Assembly: GCA_900548615.1 (NCBI GenBank)
Contig: URKW01000024.1
Coordinates: forward strand, 1-21,572
DNA: 21,572 nucleotides
Source of the DNA: an uncultured Eubacteriales bacterium
Lineage (GTDB): Bacteria > Bacillota > Clostridia > Oscillospirales > Oscillospiraceae
Direction of reading: 5' to 3'
Under the pieces are notes generated by a model. It was not told the origin of the DNA and searched no databases. It saw only the letters and a program-made list of their open reading frames with translations. Made by a program: the position numbers and the translations under genes. This document shows, piece by piece, positions 1-5,827 of this stretch; the stretch's first letter is position 1; every line of letters starts with the position of its first letter.

Positions 1-89
1 TTTAGCCAAATAGGCGCAGGCAAAACCGTATGTTTTCTTATGCGGAGCCGGCCTTTGAGCGTCTCTTTGTTATGGAATGAGGTTCTAAC

Positions 90-1040
90 TTAGAACTCCT
101 TCTTCTTGCCGATGACGACAGCGCCGCCGGCGACGGACAGCAGGCTCATGCCAACATACATGGCAACACCGGCGTCGAAGGTCTTGGCGGAAGGCACCTT
201 GTTGGTGTCGTCAGTCTTGGTGTCATTGTCCTTATCGGTGGTCCAGTAGTAGGCCACGTCGCCCAGGATCACGCCGTCCTCCACGTTCACGAACTTGGCC
301 TTGACCAGCTCATTGGCAAAGGTGGAGCTGTAGGTGTCGGCAGTCTCGGGGGTGCTGTAGGGGAAGTCGGAGCCGTAGAAGGTGCGGTTGCAGAAGTAGC
401 ACTTGTACTCGTTGACGTCCTTGACGATCTTGCCGTCGGCGGAGTTCTTGTACTCGACGTTCTTCTTCACCAGAACCATCAGGTGGCCGGAGGGAACGAC
501 CTCGGAGTTCCGATCCCAATTGCCATCCTTGCCGAACACGGTAGCGGCGCGAACGGCAACAACATTGTCATAGTCGCCATCGACGGTGACATAAGCGACA
601 GCGTCATCGGCGTCGCTCTTGATCCAGTAATTGCTGTTCTTGACGTCCTTGTAGCAGTCCTTGGGAGCCTTGGCGTTGTTGTCGCCGCAGCCGACATACT
701 TGTGCTCAGCAACAGCATCAGCCTTCAGCGCGTTGACCTTCATGTCATCCTTCTCAACACGCAGCAGATAGACGATCTTGCCGTCCCGCTGATAGGTGAC
801 GATGAAGTTGCTGGCGCTGTCATAGACGTCGGGATCGGCGGTCTCAACGAACCACTCGCCATTGGCCTTGCCCTCATAGTGAGGCAGAACGGTATCGGTC
901 TGTGCGACGGACTTCAGCTCGTCATACTTGGTGTGCTCGCCCTTCTTGGTGACTTCAATGTCATAGCCATCCGCAAAGGCGACGGTGCACAGGCTCAGAG
1001 CCATAACAAGGCTGAGAACCAGAGCAACGATCTTTTTCAT
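90..1040 (-). CDS. Secreted, C-terminally anchored surface protein of unknown function (paralog 1)
   Basis: Predicted 316-residue exported protein that I do not recognise. Residues 1-23 form a signal peptide (MKK, hydrophobic core, AFA cleavage site). The body contains Cys118, Cys129 and a CYFC pair (Cys214, Cys217), which could be disulfides or a metal site. Residues about 291-310 form a transmembrane helix followed by the basic tail GKKKEF, so the protein is probably held in the membrane with its body outside; no LPxTG-type sortase motif precedes the helix. The start at MKK is chosen because GGAGG lies 8 bases upstream; an in-frame ATG at 1070 lies upstream of that site. The neighbour at 1354-2319 is a close paralog in the same direction, separately transcribed. 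No terminator is visible between this gene and the left window edge. Function unknown; adhesion, sensing or cell-wall roles are all possible. Confidence 0.85.
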   Translation of the reverse strand: MKKIVALVLSLVMALSLCTVAFADGYDIEVTKKGEHTKYDELKSVAQTDTVLPHYEGKANGEWFVETADPDVYDSASNFIVTYQRDGKIVYLLRVEKDDMKVNALKADAVAEHKYVGCGDNNAKAPKDCYKDVKNSNYWIKSDADDAVAYVTVDGDYDNVVAVRAATVFGKDGNWDRNSEVVPSGHLMVLVKKNVEYKNSADGKIVKDVNEYKCYFCNRTFYGSDFPYSTPETADTYSSTFANELVKAKFVNVEDGVILGDVAYYWTTDKDNDTKTDDTNKVPSAKTFDAGVAMYVGMSLLSVAGGAVVIGKKKEF

Positions 1041-1062
1041 GTTTGGTTCCTCCAAAAGATAG

Positions 1063-1090
1063 ATTTGCAAAACGTGCGCCTCGTTTTTAC
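1063..1090 (-). promoter_or_regulatory. Conserved 5'-end hairpin of the paralog 1 mRNA
   Basis: In transcript sense GTAAAAACGAG, a short loop, then ACGTTTT and GCAAAT. The AAAACG and CGTTTT arms pair. The same block occurs at 2343-2371 ahead of paralog 2. In both genes it starts exactly where the transcript should begin, 7-8 bases after the -10 box. Confidence 0.5.
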
Positions 1091-1097
1091 AGCCGCA

Positions 1098-1125
1098 AGT
1101 ATAGCATAGAATTTTTCGCAGTCAA
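1098..1125 (-). promoter_or_regulatory. Sigma-A-type promoter of paralog 1
   Basis: In minus-strand sense: TTGACT (1120-1125), a 16-base spacer, TATACT (1098-1103). The predicted start is near 1090, giving a leader of about 50 bases before the ATG at 1040. Confidence 0.8.
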
Positions 1126-1137
1126 TGCTTTTGGCGG

Positions 1138-1157
1138 AATTGTTTCCAATGTGTAAT
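1138..1157. promoter_or_regulatory. Candidate response-regulator site, WalR/PhoP-like direct repeat (paralog 1)
   Basis: On the plus strand TGTTTC-CAATG-TGTAAT: two 6-base half-sites 11 bases apart, directly upstream of the -35 box. The same 19-base block with one difference lies at 2419-2437 ahead of paralog 2. The spacing matches the known WalR pattern TGTWAH-N5-TGTWAH, with one mismatch in the first half. Identity of the regulator is inferred. Up to 1296 I see nothing further except weakly similar TGT half-sites at 1162 and 1173. Confidence 0.4.
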
Positions 1158-1296
1158 CATTTGTAGCAGTTTTGTCTCTGTTATATGGACATATTTTCCA
1201 ACGCAGCCAAGAAGCGGAAAAGGCAGCGGCATATCATAAGCAAATGTAAACCGTACACAATGCACAGTCTCCCCCATGTCATTCCGAAGCAATGGC

Positions 1297-1332
1297 AAAA
1301 AAATAGACGCTCTTGCGAGCGTCTATTTTTAT
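1297..1332 (-). terminator. Intrinsic terminator of paralog 2
   Basis: Perfect 12-base stem (1301-1312 with 1317-1328), loop TTGC on the plus strand, and A/T runs on both sides, so it could stop transcription in either direction. It lies just after the stop of the gene at 1354-2319. Confidence 0.9.
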
Positions 1333-1353
1333 GAATCAGAATGAGATTCTAAA

Positions 1354-2319
1354 TTAGAACTCCTTCTTCTTGCCGATGACGACAGCGCCGCCAGCGACGG
1401 ACAGCAGGCTCATGCCAACATACATGGCAACACCAGCGTCGAAGGTCTTGGCAGAGTCGACGCCCTTGTTGTCAGCCTTGGTGCCGTTGTCCTTATCGGT
1501 GGTCCAGTAGTAAGCCACATCGCCCAGGATCACGCCGTCGGCAACATTGACGAAGCCGGCGTTGACCAGCTGCTTGGCATACTCGGAGCTGTACACATCA
1601 GCGGTCTCGGGGGTGCTGTACTGATAGTTGGAGCCGTAGAAGGTGCGGTTGCAGAAGTAGCACTTGTACTCGTTGACGTCCTTGACGATCTTGCCGTCGG
1701 TGGAGGTCTTGTACTCGATGTTCTTCTTCACCAGAACCATCAGGTGGCCAGCGGGAACGACTTCAGCGGTCTTATCATAGTCGGGCGCACCGAACACGGT
1801 AGCGGCACGGACTTCGACCACGTTGTCATACTTGCCATCAACGGTGACATAAATACCAGTGTGTTCCTCGTTGGCGCCCAGCTTGACCCAGTAGTTGTCG
1901 TTCTTGACATCCTTGTAGCAGTTCTTGGGAGCCTTGTCGTTCTCATCGCCGCAGCCAACATACTTGTGCTCAGCAACAGCAGTGGCCTTCAGAGCATTGC
2001 GCTTAGCGGAGTCATACGTGCCGGAATCGGACTTGACGCAGACCAGATAAACGACCTTGCCGTCCTTCTGATAGGTGACAACGAAGTTGTCAGCGCTTTC
2101 ATAGACGTCGGGATCGGTGGTCTCGCAGAACCACTCACCATAGGTCTTACCCTCATAGTGAGGCAGAGCGTCGTCCTTCTGCTCGACGAACTTCAGGTCG
2201 TCATACTTCTCGTGCTGACCCTTCACAGTGACTTCCAGATCGTAGCCAGCTGCGAAAGCGACGGTGCACAGGCTCAGAGCCATAACCAGGCTCAGAACCA
2301 GAGCAACAATCTTCTTCAT
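1354..2319 (-). CDS. Secreted, C-terminally anchored surface protein of unknown function (paralog 2)
   Basis: Predicted 321-residue exported protein, a tandem paralog of the gene at 90-1040. It has the same signal peptide (cleavage after AFA at residue 23), the same conserved blocks (YVGCGD...CYKDVK, YKCYFCNRTFYGS, GVILGDVAYYWTTDKDN) and an identical C-terminal anchor from KTFDAGV to GKKKEF. It differs by a short insertion near residue 98 and by two extra cysteines, Cys65 and Cys94, where paralog 1 has Val and Arg; their joint presence suggests an additional disulfide. The MKK start is supported by GGAGG 8 bases upstream. It is transcribed from its own promoter and ends at a strong terminator, so the two paralogs can be expressed independently. 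Function unknown. Confidence 0.85.
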   Translation of the reverse strand: MKKIVALVLSLVMALSLCTVAFAAGYDLEVTVKGQHEKYDDLKFVEQKDDALPHYEGKTYGEWFCETTDPDVYESADNFVVTYQKDGKVVYLVCVKSDSGTYDSAKRNALKATAVAEHKYVGCGDENDKAPKNCYKDVKNDNYWVKLGANEEHTGIYVTVDGKYDNVVEVRAATVFGAPDYDKTAEVVPAGHLMVLVKKNIEYKTSTDGKIVKDVNEYKCYFCNRTFYGSNYQYSTPETADVYSSEYAKQLVNAGFVNVADGVILGDVAYYWTTDKDNGTKADNKGVDSAKTFDAGVAMYVGMSLLSVAGGAVVIGKKKEF

Positions 2320-2342
2320 GTTTGGTTCCTCCATAAAAAATT

Positions 2343-2371
2343 ATTTGCAAAAACGTATCTCTCGTTTTTAC
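2343..2371 (-). promoter_or_regulatory. Conserved 5'-end hairpin of the paralog 2 mRNA
   Basis: Transcript-sense arms AAAAACG and CGTTTTT pair around a 7-base loop and are followed by GCAAAT. It matches 1063-1090 in sequence and in position relative to the promoter. Confidence 0.5.
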
Positions 2372-2378
2372 GGGTACT

Positions 2379-2406
2379 AATATACCATAAATTTTCCAGC
2401 CGTCAA
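2379..2406 (-). promoter_or_regulatory. Sigma-A-type promoter of paralog 2
   Basis: In minus-strand sense: TTGACG (2401-2406), a 16-base spacer, TATATT (2379-2384). It has the same spacer length and layout as the promoter of paralog 1. Confidence 0.75.
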
Positions 2407-2418
2407 GGTACTTTTCGC

Positions 2419-2460
2419 AATTGTTTCCAAAGTGTAACTTTTTTACCATTTTTTTGTAAC
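2419..2460. promoter_or_regulatory. Candidate WalR/PhoP-like site cluster (paralog 2)
   Basis: Plus-strand half-sites TGTTTC (2422), TGTAAC (2433) and TGTAAC (2455) lie at 11- and 22-base intervals, so they face the same side of the helix. The first two repeat the element at 1138-1157. They sit just upstream of the -35 box, where an activator of the OmpR/PhoB family would bind. Confidence 0.4.
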
Positions 2461-2502
2461 TCACCGGTGGACAAAAACTTTTCGCGTCTTCTCATTATTT
2501 TC

Positions 2503-2531
2503 TTGACAAATGGAGGAAAAGTCCCTATACT
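2503..2531 (+). promoter_or_regulatory. Promoter of candidate small RNA A
   Basis: TTGACA (2503-2508), a 17-base spacer, TATACT (2526-2531). It points away from the surface-protein genes towards a terminator about 50 bases downstream of the predicted start; no protein gene on this strand follows. Confidence 0.8.
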
Positions 2532-2537
2532 GATTAC

Positions 2538-2622
2538 ATAGGTACGGGGCGGTTGTGGTTGATACGCTCCTTGCTAACCGGAAAAACCGCCATTCGACTC
2601 ATGGCGGTTTTTCCATTTTTTG
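2538..2622 (+). ncRNA. Candidate small RNA A
   Basis: A self-contained transcription unit of about 85 bases between a consensus promoter and an intrinsic terminator. The terminator is a perfect 14-base stem (2580-2593 with 2601-2614) followed by a T run. No start codon with a ribosome binding site opens a plausible frame. The 5' half can pair internally (GGGGCG with CGCTCC, or CGGTT with AACCG). The terminator stem carries the same AAAAACCGCCA arm as candidates B (8381-8476) and C (16430-16516), but the 5' half is only loosely similar (GGGGCGGTT versus AGCGGTTT), so membership of the same family is uncertain. The next gene (2668-3633) is convergent, so this is not a leader. I cannot match it to a named RNA family. 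Confidence 0.6.
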
Positions 2623-2630
2623 TTTTTGAT

Positions 2631-2662
2631 AAAAGGAGACGGACAGGGTTGTCCGCCTCCTT
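2631..2662 (-). terminator. Terminator of the EamA transporter gene
   Basis: 13-base stem with one G-U pair (2633-2645 with 2650-2662), followed on the minus strand by TTTTATC. It starts just after the stop codon at 2668. Confidence 0.75.
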
Positions 2663-2667
2663 GATTT

Positions 2668-3633
2668 TTATGCTTTCTGTTTTTCCGGGAACTGGATTTG
2701 AGCCAGAATGACAGCGGCGAACATGATGACGCAGCCGATGTACTCCCGGACGCTCATCTGCTGGTGCAGGATAATGGCGCCGGCGATGACGGCGAACACG
2801 CTCTCCAGACTCAGCAGGATGGTGACGACGGTGGGGTTGGAGTCCTTCTGGGCCAGAATTTGCAGGGTGTAGCCCACGCCGGAGGAGAAAATACCCACAT
2901 ACAGGATGGGCAGTGTGCAGCCCAGAATGGCGTTCCAGTCGGGCACGGCAAAGATGGAGGTGAGGGAGGTCACGTCGCCGGTGCCGTTCATGCCCAGCAG
3001 CACGCACACCACCTTGGCGATGGTGGCCCACACCGCCGCCACAAGGAACTGGACGCAGCTGAGCTTCATGCCGTCCACTGTGGCGGTGAAGTGGTCGATG
3101 ACCAGAATGTGTATGGCGAAGCACACGGCGCACACCAGCACCAGCAGGTCGCCGGGCGCCAGCGAGAAATCGCCCTTGATGCACAGCAGGTACAGTGCGA
3201 TCACCGACAGCCCCACGGCGATCCACGTGGCAAGATTCACCTTCCGCTTGAACAGCAGGCCGAAGACGGGCACCAGCACCACGTACAGGGCGGTAAGGAA
3301 GCCCGCCTTACCGGCGTCCGTACCGGCGGCAAGACCCGCCTGCTGGAAGTTGGAGGCGATGGCCAGCGCCGTGCCGCAGCAGATACCGCCCAGCAGCAGC
3401 TCGCGGCGGTTCTGGCGCTTCTGCATTTTGGTGGGGGTGGGCTTATCCTTGTTGAACGCGCTGAAGATGGCGATGATGATCAGCAGCACCACCACCGCGA
3501 TGTAGGAGCGGGCGGCGTTGAAGGTAAAGGTGTCGATGACGTCGGCGCACAGATCCTGCGCCACGAAGGCCGTGCCCCAGATGAAGGCCGCCAGAATGGG
3601 GAACACCACCTGACGAAGTTGATTGTGTTTCAT
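2668..3633 (-). CDS. EamA/DMT-family transporter
   Basis: 321-residue integral membrane protein of the drug/metabolite transporter superfamily. The family has ten transmembrane helices made of two repeated EamA halves and usually exports metabolites or moves amino-acid-like compounds; the substrate here cannot be told. Family marks are FIWGTAFVAQ in the first helix, the FxxARS-type segment (TFNAARSYIA), LTALYVVLVPVFGLLF in the first half, and GYTLQILAQK with LLSLESVFAVIAGAIIL in the second. The MKHNQL start is chosen over an in-frame ATG at 3696 because AAAGGAAG lies close upstream and the EamA domain begins soon after. It is a single-gene unit, ended by the terminator at 2631-2662. Confidence 0.9.
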   Translation of the reverse strand: MKHNQLRQVVFPILAAFIWGTAFVAQDLCADVIDTFTFNAARSYIAVVVLLIIIAIFSAFNKDKPTPTKMQKRQNRRELLLGGICCGTALAIASNFQQAGLAAGTDAGKAGFLTALYVVLVPVFGLLFKRKVNLATWIAVGLSVIALYLLCIKGDFSLAPGDLLVLVCAVCFAIHILVIDHFTATVDGMKLSCVQFLVAAVWATIAKVVCVLLGMNGTGDVTSLTSIFAVPDWNAILGCTLPILYVGIFSSGVGYTLQILAQKDSNPTVVTILLSLESVFAVIAGAIILHQQMSVREYIGCVIMFAAVILAQIQFPEKQKA

Positions 3634-3677
3634 GGGAAGCTTCCTTTCTGTGTGTGGGGAATTGAGAGGAAATATTT

Positions 3678-3756
3678 CGTAGGGCGGGGTGACCACACCC
3701 CGCCGCCGGTGATGCGGCAGATATCGTGCGGCGGCATGTGGTCATGCCGCCCTACG
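3678..3756. repeat. Palindromic intergenic repeat (CGTAGGGCGG ends)
   Basis: A 79-base imperfect palindrome. It opens with CGTAGGGCGG and TGACCACA and closes with TGTGGTCA and CCGCCCTACG, with a GC-rich centre. It has no T run suited to a terminator. It shares GTAGGG ends with the hairpins at 3788-3815 and 8336-8365, which suggests a dispersed REP/MITE-like family. Confidence 0.75.
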
Positions 3757-3787
3757 CAAAGGTTTGGAGTTCCAGCGCATTATCGCC

Positions 3788-3815
3788 GCGGGCGACCGCA
3801 AGGGTCGCCCCTACG
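3788..3815. repeat. GTAGGGGCGACC hairpin repeat
   Basis: Inverted repeat: GGGCGACC (from 3790) pairs with GGTCGCCC (to 3810), flanked by CTACG. In minus-strand sense it begins CGTAGGGGCGACC, like the other GTAGGG-ended repeats here. It lies just after plsY and might slow transcription, but no U run follows. Confidence 0.65.
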
Positions 3816-3837
3816 AATTATTTCCGGTACTTTTTCT

Positions 3838-4485
3838 TTACTCCTTCGGCGGGCCGGAGTGCCACTGGAACTTGCGCTCGGTGCCGTGAAGCAGGCGGTC
3901 GATATTCTCCCGGTGGCACCAGACCACCAGCACGGAGATGACGAACGCCAGCGCCGTATACAGCCAGTTATGGCCGTAGAACAGGAACACGGACACCGTC
4001 AGGCTGATACCGGCGAAGATGGAGCCCAGGGACACGTACTTGCTCAGCAACCACAACGCCGCGAACAGGCCCCATGCCACAAGTCCCACTTTCCAGCCCA
4101 GCATCCACGCCAGCGTGCCGCCGCAGAGGATGCCCTTGCCGCCCTTGAAGCCATAGAACGCCGGGAACATGTGACCCAGCTCGCAGCCAATACCCGCCAG
4201 CAGCAGGCCCAGCGTCCAGTCCTGCCGCAAAAACCAGAAGAGATACCCCCCGATGAGGCCCGCCACCACGGTCTTGCCCATGTCCAGCGCGATCACGCCA
4301 AGGGCGTATTTCGCGCCGTAGGTGCGGTAGAAGTTGGTCAGTCCCGCGTTGCCGCTGCCGTGGGAGCGGACGTCGTCCTTTATAATAAAGTGAGAGATGA
4401 CCACCGAGCCGTTGAAGCAGCCCAGCAGATACGACACCAGCAGCACCAGCACCACGCAGAATACATTAAAAATAATGTGGCTCAT
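3838..4485 (-). CDS. plsY: Acyl-phosphate:glycerol-3-phosphate acyltransferase PlsY
   Basis: 215-residue membrane enzyme that moves an acyl group from acyl-phosphate to glycerol-3-phosphate, making lysophosphatidic acid in the first step of phospholipid synthesis in most Gram-positive bacteria. The family motifs are present: SYLLGCFNGSVVIS (18-31), GSGNAGLTNFYR (43-54), and GHMFPAFYGFKGGKG (104-118), with hydrophobic helices between them. Length is normal for PlsY. Its ATG overlaps the der stop codon by four bases (ATGA), so the two are translationally coupled in one operon with the upstream DUF512 gene. The C-terminal tail after the last helix is short and charged. No clear terminator follows; palindromic repeats occupy the gap to the next gene. 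Confidence 0.95.
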   Translation of the reverse strand: MSHIIFNVFCVVLVLLVSYLLGCFNGSVVISHFIIKDDVRSHGSGNAGLTNFYRTYGAKYALGVIALDMGKTVVAGLIGGYLFWFLRQDWTLGLLLAGIGCELGHMFPAFYGFKGGKGILCGGTLAWMLGWKVGLVAWGLFAALWLLSKYVSLGSIFAGISLTVSVFLFYGHNWLYTALAFVISVLVVWCHRENIDRLLHGTERKFQWHSGPPKE

Positions 4486-5813
4486 GCGTTCTCGTCCTCT
4501 CCCTTCTGACGAATGGTCATAATAATGGGGGTGCCCTCCAAGCCGAATACGCTGCGGATCTGGTTCTCCAGATACCGGCGGTAGGAGAAGTGGAAGAGCT
4601 TCTTATCGTTGCAGAACACCACGAAGTGGGGCGGCTTGATACCCACCTGGGTCATATAGTAGATCTTCAGGCGGCGGCCCTTGTCAGTGGGGGGCTGGAC
4701 GCGGGTCTGGGCGTCGGCCAGCACGCTGTTCAGCATGCCGGTGGTGATGCGCATAGAAGCCTGATCGTTGACATAGTTGATCAGCTCAAACAGGCGGCTG
4801 ACCCGCTGGCCCGTCAGGGCAGAGATGAACACGATGGGCGCGTAGGTCATGAAGCTCAGGTCGCGGCGGATATCCTCCCGCATGCGATCCATGGTCTTGT
4901 CGTCCTTCTCTACGGCGTCCCACTTGTTCACCACGATGATGCAGGCCTTGCCCGCCTCGTGAGCCAGACCGGCCACCTTGGTGTCCTGCTCGGTGACGCC
5001 GTCGTTGGCGTCGATCATGATGAGGCACACGTCGCTGCGCTCAATGGCCATGGTGGCCCGCAGGACGCTGTATTTCTCGATATTGTCGTCCACCTTGGAC
5101 TTTTTCCGCATGCCGGCGGTGTCGATGAAGTTGTATTTGCCCTGGGCGTTCTCGAAATAGCTGTCGATGGCATCGCGGGTGGTGCCCGCCACGTTGCTGA
5201 CGATGACACGCTGCTCGCCCAGAATGCGGTTGGTCAGGCTGGACTTGCCCACGTTGGGCTTGCCGATGATGGCCACCTGAATCACGTCGGACTCGTCGTC
5301 CTCGTCCTCCTCGGTTGGGAAGTACTTCAGGCACTCGTCCAGCAGGTCACCGGTGCCGTGTCCGTGAACGGCGGACACCGCCACCGGGTCGCCTAGGCCA
5401 AGATTATAGAACTCGTAAAAATCCGGGTCCACCGTGCCGGTGGCGTCCATTTTGTTGACAGCCAGCACGATGGGCTTTTTGCTGCGCTGGAGCATCCCCG
5501 CCACCTCTTGATCGGCGGCGGTCATGCCGGTCTTGATATCGGTGACGAACACGATCACCGTGGCGTTGTCAATGGCGATCTGGGCCTGTTCCCGCATGAA
5601 GGACAGGATCTGATTGTCAGTGCTGGGCTCAATGCCGCCGGTGTCCACCAGACGGAACTTGCGGCCCAGCCACTCACTTTCGCCGTAGATGCGGTCGCGG
5701 GTGACGCCGGGCGTGTCCTCCACGATACTCAGGCGCTTGCCGATCAGCTTATTGAACAGCATGGACTTGCCCACATTGGGGCGGCCCACGATGGCGATCA
5801 AAGGTTTTGCCAT
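4482..5813 (-). CDS. der: Ribosome-assembly GTPase Der (EngA)
   Basis: 443-residue GTPase with two tandem G domains and a C-terminal KH-like domain, needed for late assembly of the 50S ribosomal subunit. First domain: GRPNVGKS (10-17), DTPGVTRD switch region (33-40), DTGG, NKMD (120-123). A short acidic linker (EEDEDDESD, about 168-176) leads to the second domain: GKPNVGKS (184-191), AGTTRDAID, DTAG (231-234), NKWD. The tail runs through the KH region to MTIRQKGEDENA. Length is typical. The ATG is 14 bases after the DUF512 stop and preceded by GAGGAGGG. Together with plsY it forms an operon order I recall as common in Clostridia. Confidence 0.97.
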   Translation of the reverse strand: MAKPLIAIVGRPNVGKSMLFNKLIGKRLSIVEDTPGVTRDRIYGESEWLGRKFRLVDTGGIEPSTDNQILSFMREQAQIAIDNATVIVFVTDIKTGMTAADQEVAGMLQRSKKPIVLAVNKMDATGTVDPDFYEFYNLGLGDPVAVSAVHGHGTGDLLDECLKYFPTEEDEDDESDVIQVAIIGKPNVGKSSLTNRILGEQRVIVSNVAGTTRDAIDSYFENAQGKYNFIDTAGMRKKSKVDDNIEKYSVLRATMAIERSDVCLIMIDANDGVTEQDTKVAGLAHEAGKACIIVVNKWDAVEKDDKTMDRMREDIRRDLSFMTYAPIVFISALTGQRVSRLFELINYVNDQASMRITTGMLNSVLADAQTRVQPPTDKGRRLKIYYMTQVGIKPPHFVVFCNDKKLFHFSYRRYLENQIRSVFGLEGTPIIMTIRQKGEDENA

Positions 5814-5827
5814 AGTTATCCCTCCTC

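Noticed and set aside
1158..1290. Possible small gene or RNA between the two surface-protein genes
   Set aside because: No start codon with a ribosome site, no promoter and terminator pair, and no similarity to the small RNA units.
3678..3756. Palindrome as the plsY terminator
   Set aside because: It has no U run on either strand and is bounded by repeat-type ends; it may hinder transcription but does not look like an intrinsic terminator.
2698..4509. Open frame of 603 codons on the plus strand
   Set aside because: It lies antisense to the EamA gene and plsY, crosses the palindromic repeats, and its product is low-complexity (His, Gln, Gly, Ala rich), as expected from the reverse strand of GC-rich genes.
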